From NCBI GenBank assembly GCA_964409675.1, contig CAYPEF010000046.1, forward strand, positions 1-16,019: 16,019 bases of DNA, read 5' to 3'. The notes beneath the pieces were generated by a model, which was not told the DNA's origin, made no database searches, and saw only the letters and a program-made list of their open reading frames with translations. This document shows positions 6,490-11,957 of the stretch, in pieces. The first letter of the stretch is position 1. Each line of letters starts with the position of its first letter. The translations under genes were made by a program, and so were the position numbers. This stretch comes from CAYMDD01 sp964409675 (GTDB taxonomy: Bacteria; Pseudomonadota; Alphaproteobacteria; Rickettsiales; SXRF01).

Positions 6490-7797
6490 ATGACCACTCG
6501 TGACACCCTTCATTTCCTCACCTGCGGCCATGTGGATGACGGTAAGTCTACCCTGATCGGGCGGCTCTTAAGCGATATCGGCGCGATTCCGGAGGACCAG
6601 CTGGCGGCGGCGATGGTGGATGGGAAGCTCGATTATTCGCGCCTGACCGACGGGCTGGAGGATGAGCGGGCGCAGGGGATTACCATCGACGTGGCGTACC
6701 GCTATTTCCGCCATAGAGGGCGGCATTACCGCATCGCCGATACGCCGGGGCATGTGCAGTATGTGCGTAACATGGCGGTGGCGGCGGCGAATTCCGACTG
6801 CGCGCTGATTCTGGTAGATGCGTCGCACGGGGTGCGCGATCAGACCATCCGCCACAGCAAGATCGCCGCCTTCTTCGGCATCCGCCATTTCGTGGTGGCG
6901 GTCAACAAGATGGATCTGATCGAGTATGATGAGGCAAAGTTCCGGGAGATTGAGCGGGCGTATTGTAGTGCAATGGGCGTGGCGTTCCCCCCCATCCCCC
7001 CCGCAAGCGGGGGGGCTAATGCCGGTGCCAGCGGAACAGCCTGTGCGAATTCTCTTACTCCCCCCGCTTGCGGGGGGACGCAGGGGGGAACCCTGTCGCT
7101 CACCTTCATCCCCGTCAGCGCGCGCGAGGGGGATAATTTGACGCAGAAAAGCACTGCCATGCCGTGGTATCGCGGCCCGGCGCTGCTGGACTACCTGGCG
7201 CAGCTGCAGGTGCCGCCTGCGCCGGCGTACGGCGCGCGGTTGCCGGTGCAGTATGTGATACGCACGCCCGACCACCGTCGCGGTTATCAGGGGATGCTCA
7301 GCGGCGGGCGCCTGCGCGTGGGCGACCGGCTGGCGGTAGCCGATAGCGGGGCGCAGATTACGGTAACGGAGCTGTATCACAGCGGCAAACAGGTGGAGCA
7401 GGCGCTGCCCGGGCAGGCGATTACGCTCTGCACTGACGACGATGCGGATATCGCGCGCGGCAACGTGCTGTATTCCAGCGCTTCGCCGCTGCAATTCACC
7501 GACGCCTTCATCGGCGACGTGCTGTGGCTCGATCCGGCGTTCTCAACGCAGGACAACGTGCAGGGGATTGTGAAAATCCATAACCGCGAGGAGCAGGCGG
7601 AACTGCACGTGGATGCAGGCAACGATAATGCCACGGTGGAAGCACGCATTTTCACCGCCGCGCCGGTAGCCACTGCGCCCTATGCGCAGGACCGCGCGAC
7701 AGGGCTTTTCCTGGTGATCCAGCCGGAGACGGAGAAGGTGATCGGCGTAGGCACCGTACGCACGCCGGAAAGCGCGGATTTGAGCTTCGCGATTTAA
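6490..7797 (+). CDS. cysN: Sulfate adenylyltransferase subunit 1 (GTPase)
   Basis: A 435-residue translation-factor-like GTPase that couples GTP hydrolysis to APS synthesis by CysD. G1 is GHVDDGKST at 13-21, G2 ERAQGITIDVAYRYF, G3 DTPGH at 83-87, G4 NKMD at 139-142, and the G5-like IPVSAREGDN follows. Domains II and III extend to the end (VQYVIRTPDHRGY-type, QGIVKIHNREEQAEL). There is no C-terminal APS kinase domain as in NodQ-type fusions, consistent with an APS-reducing pathway. Between the G4 helix (FREIERAYCSAMGVAF) and the G5 strand lie about 36 extra residues, 166-201, encoded by a palindromic DNA element (PPIPPASGG...PPACGG). The ATG at 6490 has AGGAA at 6479-6483. Reading frame is open throughout, so the protein is probably functional. 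Confidence 0.95.
   Translation: MTTRDTLHFLTCGHVDDGKSTLIGRLLSDIGAIPEDQLAAAMVDGKLDYSRLTDGLEDERAQGITIDVAYRYFRHRGRHYRIADTPGHVQYVRNMAVAAANSDCALILVDASHGVRDQTIRHSKIAAFFGIRHFVVAVNKMDLIEYDEAKFREIERAYCSAMGVAFPPIPPASGGANAGASGTACANSLTPPACGGTQGGTLSLTFIPVSAREGDNLTQKSTAMPWYRGPALLDYLAQLQVPPAPAYGARLPVQYVIRTPDHRRGYQGMLSGGRLRVGDRLAVADSGAQITVTELYHSGKQVEQALPGQAITLCTDDDADIARGNVLYSSASPLQFTDAFIGDVLWLDPAFSTQDNVQGIVKIHNREEQAELHVDAGNDNATVEARIFTAAPVATAPYAQDRATGLFLVIQPETEKVIGVGTVRTPESADLSFAI
6984..7091. repeat. Palindromic element inserted in frame within cysN
   Basis: A 108-bp (36-codon) element. Outer ends GTTCCCCCC (6984-6992) and GGGGGGAAC (7083-7091) are inverted. Inside are two perfect-armed hairpins, C7-GCAAGC-G7 at 6996-7015 and C6-GCTTGC-G6 at 7060-7077, which are also complementary to each other. 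Because the length is a multiple of three and no stop arises, it is translated as a Pro/Gly/Ala-rich loop with mirrored PPASGG and PPACGG. E. coli CysN has no such segment at this place between G4 and G5. The layout is like the coding palindromic elements of Rickettsia, although the sequence family appears different. Confidence 0.8.
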
Positions 7798-7800
7798 GCA

Positions 7801-7878
7801 GCGTCATTAAGCCAACGCGGCAATCCAGCCCTCGGTGTATGGTGAGCCGGATTGCTTCGCTAACGCTCGCAATGACGG
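7801..7878. repeat. Degenerate GTCATTGCGAGC-type repeat between convergent cysN and the signalling operon
   Basis: The right arm (7849-7878) reads on the minus strand CCGTCATTGCGAGCGTTAGC then GAAGCAATCC, a widespread bacterial repeat type. The left arm (7801-7827) is a decayed inverted copy sharing CGTCATT and GCAATCC. It fills nearly all of the 89-bp space between two converging genes and could serve as a two-way terminator, though no T-run is present. Confidence 0.6.
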
Positions 7879-7886
7879 AAATCCGC

Positions 7887-8288
7887 TTAAAACATCGGGA
7901 TCGGGCTTTGCTGCTGGTTTTGCACCTGCTGCTTGAGTTTTTCCTTAATTTCATCCGCCATTTGCTTCTCGATTTTCTGACGCTCTTCCGGCGGCATGGC
8001 TTCCAGCTGTTCTTCGGTCAGGTTATGGCTTTTCAGCCAGGCTTCGCGCATGCGCTGGGCCGGGGTTTTCTGCATGTAGGTAAGGAATTCCTGCTTCGCC
8101 TCGGCGGAAGCGGCCTGCCGGGTTTTGATCGGGCTGGCGCTTGCGGGCATAGCCGTCTGGGGCACCGAAGCGGCGCTTACCGAATTCATCTGCGCCAGCA
8201 TGCCGGCGAAACTGTCATTGCCGGCCTGGCCAGTGGACAGCTGAAGCGGGTATGGCGCACGGGTGCCTGTGATAGACGAAATGCTCAT
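7887..8288 (-). CDS. Unrecognised 133-residue protein with charged helical C-terminus
   Basis: I do not recognise a family with certainty. Residues 1-65 are rich in Ser, Ala, Thr and Gln and look disordered (SFAGMLAQMNSVSAASVPQ). Residues 70-133 are charged and helical (AQRMREAWLKSHNLTEEQLE, AMPPEERQKIEKQMADEIKE), ending in a Gln-rich tail, a likely coiled coil. No signal peptide or membrane segment is seen. An upstream ATG at 8318 is in frame, but the ATG at 8288 is preceded by a perfect AGGAGG and gives the better start. It lies 45 bp after the RsbW-like gene on the same strand and is probably the last gene of that signalling operon. An accessory or target role is possible; function is unknown. 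Confidence 0.75.
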   Translation of the reverse strand: MSISSITGTRAPYPLQLSTGQAGNDSFAGMLAQMNSVSAASVPQTAMPASASPIKTRQAASAEAKQEFLTYMQKTPAQRMREAWLKSHNLTEEQLEAMPPEERQKIEKQMADEIKEKLKQQVQNQQQSPIPMF

Positions 8289-8293
8289 GGATG

Positions 8294-8299
8294 CCTCCT
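8294..8299 (-). promoter_or_regulatory. Strong Shine-Dalgarno deciding the start of the 133-residue protein
   Basis: AGGAGG on the minus strand, 5 bases before the ATG at 8288-8286. It favours this ATG over the in-frame ATG at 8318. Confidence 0.8.
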
Positions 8300-8333
8300 G
8301 TTGCTGGCAAAAGCACAAGCAAATTCCATGCCT

Positions 8334-8807
8334 TCAGCCAATGCGGGCGATGCAGGCGACCTGATTTCCTTCTTTATTGAAATGAATCTCATCGAAATCG
8401 CATGCACGGGCGATCAGGATGCCGCGCCCATGATATGCCTGCGGGTCAGGCGTGCGGTTCAGGTAATATTGCCAGTCGAACCCCTGACCCTGGTCGGTGA
8501 TGGTCAGCACGCAGGTGCGGCTTTCGCGGTAGAGCACCAGATCCACCAGCCGGTGGCGGAAGCGCTCGTCCTGCAGGCGGCGCTCCACCTCCTCCGCCCA
8601 GCGGTTTTCCTTCAGCAGCAGGGTTTTGTAATCATAGCCGATTTCCAGGTTGCCGTGCTCCATGGCGTTGGTGATGAGCTCGTAAATCCCGCTCATGATA
8701 GTGTTTGGGTTTGGAAAAAAGAGAGAAAGTTCCACGGCCAGGCTGGGAATATCGTCTAGCTTTTTGCAGGTATAGTGCTGCAGGATTTTGGTGCTGTAAT
8801 TGAACAT
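8334..8807 (-). CDS. RsbW-type anti-sigma factor / serine-protein kinase (HATPase domain)
   Basis: A 157-residue GHKL ATPase. The N box is ELITNAMEHGN (E43, N47, H51-G52-N53), G1 is DQGQGFD, and G2 is YHGRGILIARACD near residue 133. This is the pattern of RsbW/SpoIIAB-like kinases that hold a sigma factor or other target and phosphorylate a STAS antagonist. A long open frame continues upstream to 9122, but that part is a shadow of the preceding gene; the ATG at 8807 begins 1 bp after the phosphatase stop codon and starts the conserved domain correctly. Context with a STAS protein and a PP2C phosphatase makes a partner-switching role very likely. Which sigma factor or effector it controls is not visible, as no sigma gene is in the window. 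Confidence 0.88.
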   Translation of the reverse strand: MFNYSTKILQHYTCKKLDDIPSLAVELSLFFPNPNTIMSGIYELITNAMEHGNLEIGYDYKTLLLKENRWAEEVERRLQDERFRHRLVDLVLYRESRTCVLTITDQGQGFDWQYYLNRTPDPQAYHGRGILIARACDFDEIHFNKEGNQVACIARIG

Positions 8808-8808
8808 G

Positions 8809-9984
8809 TCAGGCCGAGCCGTAATGGCGGAACAGGCACAGCGTGAGGTCATCGCGCACCTGGCTGCCGGTAAGGCAGGTAAAGGCCTCCAGCAGCCGGC
8901 TGAGCAACTCCTTCGGCGATGCGCCGGAATGGGCGCGCAATACATTGGCGATATCCTGCTCCTGCATGCCCGGGTAATACTCGCCGCAGGTTTCCAGCAT
9001 CGTGTCGCTGTAGAGGAAAAAAATGTCGCCGGGGCGGAAATCCATGCGCTGCGCGTGATAGAAATGTTTTTCAATGCCAAGCGGCTTGCCGGTGCCGTTA
9101 ACGATTTCCACATTGCCGTCATTCCTTAGCATCAACGGGTGCGGCGCGCCGGCGCAGGCGTAGGAAAGCATGTGCGCTTTCGTATCGGCCATGCCGTAAA
9201 ACATGGTGGCGAACTGGCCGGTGGGCAATAATGGCAGCAGGCGGTCGTTCATGGCGCCAAGATATGCGCCCGGATTATCAGCCAGCGGGTCGTCCTCGCG
9301 CATGAACGCCTGGAAGCGGAACGCGTTGAGCGCCGCCGCCACGCCGTGGCCGGAGAAATCCACCATCCAGAACGCACCGCCCGACGGGATGGTGCGAATC
9401 CCCCAGAAATCGCCGCCGATCTCCGATGACGGACGGAAATAGGATGCAATCTCCAGATGACTTTTAGCCTGCGCATCCTGCAAATCCTGCGCACTGGGCA
9501 GCATCGACTGCTGGAGCGCGCATGCGCTCTCCATCTCCACCTCGATGCGCCGCTTGTATCGCTCCAGGTCGCCCAGCAAAATTTTCTTCTCCAGATGCAC
9601 CAGCATTCGCGCATACAGCTCATCCGGGTATACCGGTTTAGTAATAAAATCGCTGGCGCCTACCTTGAACGCCTTAAAGCGCAGCTCCGGCTCGGAGATG
9701 ACGGTCTGGATCAGGACGGGAAGCGCATGGTTGCCGGGCATTTCGCGGATGGCCTGGCAGCAGTTGAACCCATCCATGCCGGGCATAACGATATCCAGGA
9801 TTACCAGATCGGGACGGTAGCTGCGCACCGCTTTCAGCGCCGCTTCGGCATCGCCTGCGCAAAGAATATGGTCAAAGCCGCGCATGCGCAGCATTTTTTC
9901 CAGGAACATGCAGTTGGTCGGGCTGTCATCCACCACCAGGATGCGCGAATTATGCAGCTTGGTAATGATATCAAGCGAGGTCAT
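8809..9984 (-). CDS. Response regulator with PP2C/SpoIIE-type serine phosphatase output (RsbU/HsbR-like)
   Basis: A 391-residue protein. Residues 13-130 are a CheY-like receiver with the acidic pair D19-D20, phospho-acceptor D64 (LVILDIVMPGMDG), T94 and K116 (ITKP). A helical linker of about 135-170 (LEKKILLGDLERYKRRIEVE) resembles the signalling coiled coil of RsbU-like phosphatases. The SpoIIE domain follows, with metal ligands in SEIGGDFW (E188, D192), MVDFSGHGVAAAL (D209) and the final VRDDLTLCLF (D378-D379). Expected action: when phosphorylated it dephosphorylates the STAS partner and so releases the target of the RsbW-type kinase. Pseudomonas HsbR has a similar receiver-PP2C arrangement with the kinase domain fused; here the kinase is a separate gene. 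The start overlaps the STAS stop codon by ATGA, implying coupled translation. Confidence 0.93.
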   Translation of the reverse strand: MTSLDIITKLHNSRILVVDDSPTNCMFLEKMLRMRGFDHILCAGDAEAALKAVRSYRPDLVILDIVMPGMDGFNCCQAIREMPGNHALPVLIQTVISEPELRFKAFKVGASDFITKPVYPDELYARMLVHLEKKILLGDLERYKRRIEVEMESACALQQSMLPSAQDLQDAQAKSHLEIASYFRPSSEIGGDFWGIRTIPSGGAFWMVDFSGHGVAAALNAFRFQAFMREDDPLADNPGAYLGAMNDRLLPLLPTGQFATMFYGMADTKAHMLSYACAGAPHPLMLRNDGNVEIVNGTGKPLGIEKHFYHAQRMDFRPGDIFFLYSDTMLETCGEYYPGMQEQDIANVLRAHSGASPKELLSRLLEAFTCLTGSQVRDDLTLCLFRHYGSA

Positions 9985-10292
9985 GCATTATACTCAATGC
10001 GGAACATGGTGCCGAACTCAGAGATTTCGAGCATTTTCTTCACCTGCCCCTGCGGGCGGAAAAGTTCAATGCTGAAGCCGCAGGTCTGCGCTTTCTCGCG
10101 CAGCAGCAGCAGCATGCCGAGCGCCGCCGAATCGATGAAACTCACCCCGCTTAAATCCAGCTCACACTGGGATATGCCTTCTTCTTCCAGTTGCTGCAAC
10201 AGCGCCCGGAACACCGGATGATCGTCAAAGGTGAATGTCCCCTGCAAGCTGATCTTGCGCTGCGATCCGGCGCTGATGATAGTATATTGCAT
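9981..10292 (-). CDS. STAS-domain anti-sigma factor antagonist
   Basis: A 103-residue single-domain STAS protein of the SpoIIAA/RsbV type. The switch motif is ELDLSGVSFIDSAALGMLLLL, with S55 as the expected phosphorylation site (SFIDSAALG), followed by EKAQTCGFSIELFRPQGQV and the C-terminal helix. In partner switching the unphosphorylated form binds the RsbW-type kinase and frees its client; the kinase phosphorylates S55 and the PP2C phosphatase reverses it. All three partners are adjacent on this strand. It has AGGAAAAGG just upstream of the ATG, sits 20 bp after the MCP-like gene and overlaps the phosphatase gene by 4 bp (ATGA). Pseudomonas HsbA is a functional analogue. Confidence 0.92.
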   Translation of the reverse strand: MQYTIISAGSQRKISLQGTFTFDDHPVFRALLQQLEEEGISQCELDLSGVSFIDSAALGMLLLLREKAQTCGFSIELFRPQGQVKKMLEISEFGTMFRIEYNA

Positions 10293-10312
10293 ATGCCTTT
10301 TCCTGCAGGAGG

Positions 10313-11374
10313 TTAGAATAATTCCACGTTGCTTTCGGGTGCGCTCGCCGGAGCCACATGCGGCATGGCTATCGCCAAATGGCGTCGGCTAAGGGCCTCG
10401 GCGAATTTTTGCCTGAATTCGTTTAGGGTAAACGCCTGCATCAGCACTTCGGCCTGCTGCGCGGCGATTTCAGCGGGCGCATTGAGCGTCCCCTGATCCA
10501 AGGCGCGGGCCAGGATAATCAGCGCCCGCGCGGTATTTTCGATATTCTGCGTATTGCGGTCCTGGAACTGCATGTTCATCACCGCGCGGGTAATGGCCTG
10601 CGAGATATGCTCGCTGGAAGCGACCGTCTGCGCGATAGCCGAGCAGAATTCCTGGTTTTGCGCCAGCATCAGCTGCATCAGCGTTTCCAGCTTTTCCTTG
10701 GTTTCCGCGCTGGAAGAAATATCGGTGGTAGCAACCTCCTTGAGCGTGCCATATCCTTTGCGGATACTGCCGGTGGTGGAGAGCACCTTGGTACGCACCT
10801 CCTCCGCCAGGCGCGCGATTTCGCCGGAAACAGCCTTCACTTCTTCCGCCACGACGGCAAATCCCTTGCCAGACTCGCCTGCGTGCGCCGCTTCAATGGT
10901 AGCATTCAGCGCCAGCAGGTGCGTTTGCTTATTGATCTTCTGCACGTGCATGGCAAAGGATTCAATCGCGCCAAGATTGCTGATTGCGTCGTCCAGGTCA
11001 TAAAGCATAGTCATGGCCAGCTTGGAAACATTGACGATTTTGCCAATCAGATCGCTCAGCACGGCGGAAAATTCACCCAGGAATTCTGCAATGGTGATTT
11101 TCTGGTCGCCCGATGTGATATGGCTGGCGATATTAATCAGCGCCTGCAGTTGCTCGCTCTGCGTATGCGCGCCGGTGGCCAGCTCACGGAATTGCCGGCT
11201 TAGATCCAGGGTATTTTCTTCCACCATCTGCGCCGAAAGCGGCAACTGCTGTGCCAGCATCTCCACCAGCGCCGCAGCGACGCCTTGCACCTCCGTGCAG
11301 GAATAGGACGCGGCTTCCATGGGTGATGCGTCAGGCGTCACAAGCGAGAGATGAGCATTTTGACGGTAAGGCAT
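10313..11374 (-). CDS. Soluble, sensor-less methyl-accepting-type signalling protein
   Basis: A 353-residue, probably all-helical cytoplasmic protein with no membrane segment and no recognisable sensor domain. Residues 148-180 are the conserved hairpin tip of chemoreceptors (INKQTHLLALNATIEAAHAG, then GKGFAVVAEEVKAV), which contacts CheA and CheW. The N-terminal 100 residues are helical (MLAQQLPLSAQMVEENTLDL), as in other short soluble MCP-like proteins. Residues 268-276 read NMQFQDRNTQ-like, giving an FQDxxxQ pattern as in the CheZ active site, and the C-terminus is NVELF. It is the first gene of the operon, has AGAGG before its ATG, and precedes the STAS gene by 20 bp. It is likely the input element for the partner switch, or a chemotaxis-cluster component; no cheA, cheW or cheB is in the window. 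Confidence 0.85.
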   Translation of the reverse strand: MPYRQNAHLSLVTPDASPMEAASYSCTEVQGVAAALVEMLAQQLPLSAQMVEENTLDLSRQFRELATGAHTQSEQLQALINIASHITSGDQKITIAEFLGEFSAVLSDLIGKIVNVSKLAMTMLYDLDDAISNLGAIESFAMHVQKINKQTHLLALNATIEAAHAGESGKGFAVVAEEVKAVSGEIARLAEEVRTKVLSTTGSIRKGYGTLKEVATTDISSSAETKEKLETLMQLMLAQNQEFCSAIAQTVASSEHISQAITRAVMNMQFQDRNTQNIENTARALIILARALDQGTLNAPAEIAAQQAEVLMQAFTLNEFRQKFAEALSRRHLAIAMPHVAPASAPESNVELF

Positions 11375-11482
11375 TGAACCTCTATAAGAAGAATCTTATT
11401 ATTCAATCGGCCAGCATACGCAATCTAAAATTGATTCACTGATTTTGTATTATTACTTATAGTTGTATTTATTTAATTTTCC

Positions 11483-11502
11483 GTTAGCAAGGCTTTGCTT
11501 AC
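11483..11502. promoter_or_regulatory. Imperfect inverted repeat upstream of the signalling operon
   Basis: GTTAGCAA (11483-11490) and TTGCTTAC (11495-11502) pair at 7 of 8 positions around a 4-bp centre. The repeat is followed, on the minus strand, by AT-rich DNA leading to the MCP-like gene at 11374, where its promoter is expected, although I could not fix -35 and -10 boxes. It might be an operator or part of the tail of the upstream terminator. Confidence 0.3.
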
Positions 11503-11511
11503 CAACTGGAT

Positions 11512-11539
11512 AAAAAAAAGGAGCGATGAACGCTCCTTT
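11512..11539 (-). terminator. Rho-independent terminator of the KGG-type small gene
   Basis: On the minus strand AAAGGAGCG (11539-11531) pairs perfectly with CGCTCCTTT (11525-11517) around a 5-base loop. The stem runs into eight T (11519-11512), part of which can pair with the A-run. It starts 24 bp after the stop codon of the gene at 11563 and separates it from the signalling operon downstream. Confidence 0.9.
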
Positions 11540-11562
11540 GAAGTGATAGCCATAGGTTTTAC

Positions 11563-11730
11563 TTACGCATTCGCCTCGTTATCGTCCGAACCCGCGGATG
11601 CAACCCCCTGGCTGCCGTGCGACGCCTTGCCGCCGCGCGCGCCGAGCAGGCGGGCCGCCCGTGGGTCGCCGCTGCGCAGGAGCGCTCCGAGTTTCTGGTT
11701 TCCGCTATTTGCATTGCTGTCGCTGGCCAT
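11563..11730 (-). CDS. Small KGG/Con-10-like stress-type protein
   Basis: A 55-residue hydrophilic protein rich in Gly, Ala, Ser and Asn. The segment RAARLLGARGGKASHGSQG resembles the GG(K/E)ASH core of GsiB/Con-10-type stress-induced small proteins, although only one imperfect unit is present. There is no cysteine, membrane segment or signal. The ATG at 11730 is selected by a perfect AGGAGG 5 bases upstream; a longer frame from 11796 lacks such a site. A strong terminator follows, so the gene is a single unit. Such proteins are often induced by stress or stationary phase; its position upstream of a partner-switching operon makes control by the same sigma system attractive, but nothing in the promoter region proves this. 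Confidence 0.72.
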   Translation of the reverse strand: MASDSNANSGNQKLGALLRSGDPRAARLLGARGGKASHGSQGVASAGSDDNEANA

Positions 11731-11735
11731 AAAAT

Positions 11736-11741
11736 CCTCCT
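11736..11741 (-). promoter_or_regulatory. Strong Shine-Dalgarno of the small KGG-type gene
   Basis: AGGAGG on the minus strand with a 5-base spacer to the ATG at 11730. It decides the start of this short gene and supports that it is translated at a high level. Confidence 0.85.
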
Positions 11742-11782
11742 TACCTGTAAGTGAAAAATGCCGCGCAAGAGGCCCCTGCACG

Positions 11783-11794
11783 GCGACATGTCGC
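11783..11794. promoter_or_regulatory. Perfect 12-bp palindrome upstream of the small gene
   Basis: GCGACATGTCGC is fully self-complementary and lies 53 bp upstream of the ATG of the KGG-type gene, inside its leader or promoter. It may be an operator. No clear promoter boxes could be placed around it, so the role is open. Confidence 0.3.
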
Positions 11795-11905
11795 ATAAGG
11801 GCGCATGTGTCCCTCTCTTAAGCGTATGCGAAGCCTAGCAAAACGCCGATAAGAACGCCGCAGGAGGGTTCCGGACATTACATAAGAACAGCGTAAACTG
11901 CATAA

Positions 11906-11957
11906 ATGCGCATCCTTACCGATTTTTTATGCGCATTCACCTACTTCATATGCGTAT
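11906..11957. promoter_or_regulatory. Three phased ATGCGCAT-type boxes at the start of the flavoenzyme gene
   Basis: The palindrome ATGCGCAT occurs at 11906-11913 and 11929-11936, and a one-mismatch copy ATGCGTAT at 11950-11957. Spacings of 23 and 21 bp put them on about the same face of the helix. The second and third coincide with candidate ATG starts, so they may be operators, start-codon duplications, or both. Confidence 0.35.

Noticed and set aside
6984..7091. CRISPR-like or tandem repeat array in the C/G-rich part of cysN
   Set aside because: Only two inverted hairpins are present, with no regular direct repeats or spacers.
8808..9122. N-terminal extension of the RsbW-like protein by about 105 residues
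   Set aside because: This stretch lies wholly within the phosphatase gene in another frame, is Arg/Ala/Ser-rich low-quality sequence, and the kinase domain starts properly at 8807.
11404..11411. GCCGATTG on the minus strand as a flagellar sigma28 -10 box for the MCP-like operon
   Set aside because: The matching -35 region, 11 bp upstream, agrees with the consensus at only about two of eight positions.
11495..11821. 108-codon open frame on the plus strand across the KGG-type gene
   Set aside because: It contains the terminator stem of the opposite gene, has no ribosome site and no family features.
11845..11875. GGAAC followed by CGTT on the minus strand upstream of the small KGG-type gene, as a general-stress (EcfG) promoter
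   Set aside because: The gaps from GGAAC to the two CGTT motifs are about 10 and 22 bp, while the EcfG consensus needs 16-17.
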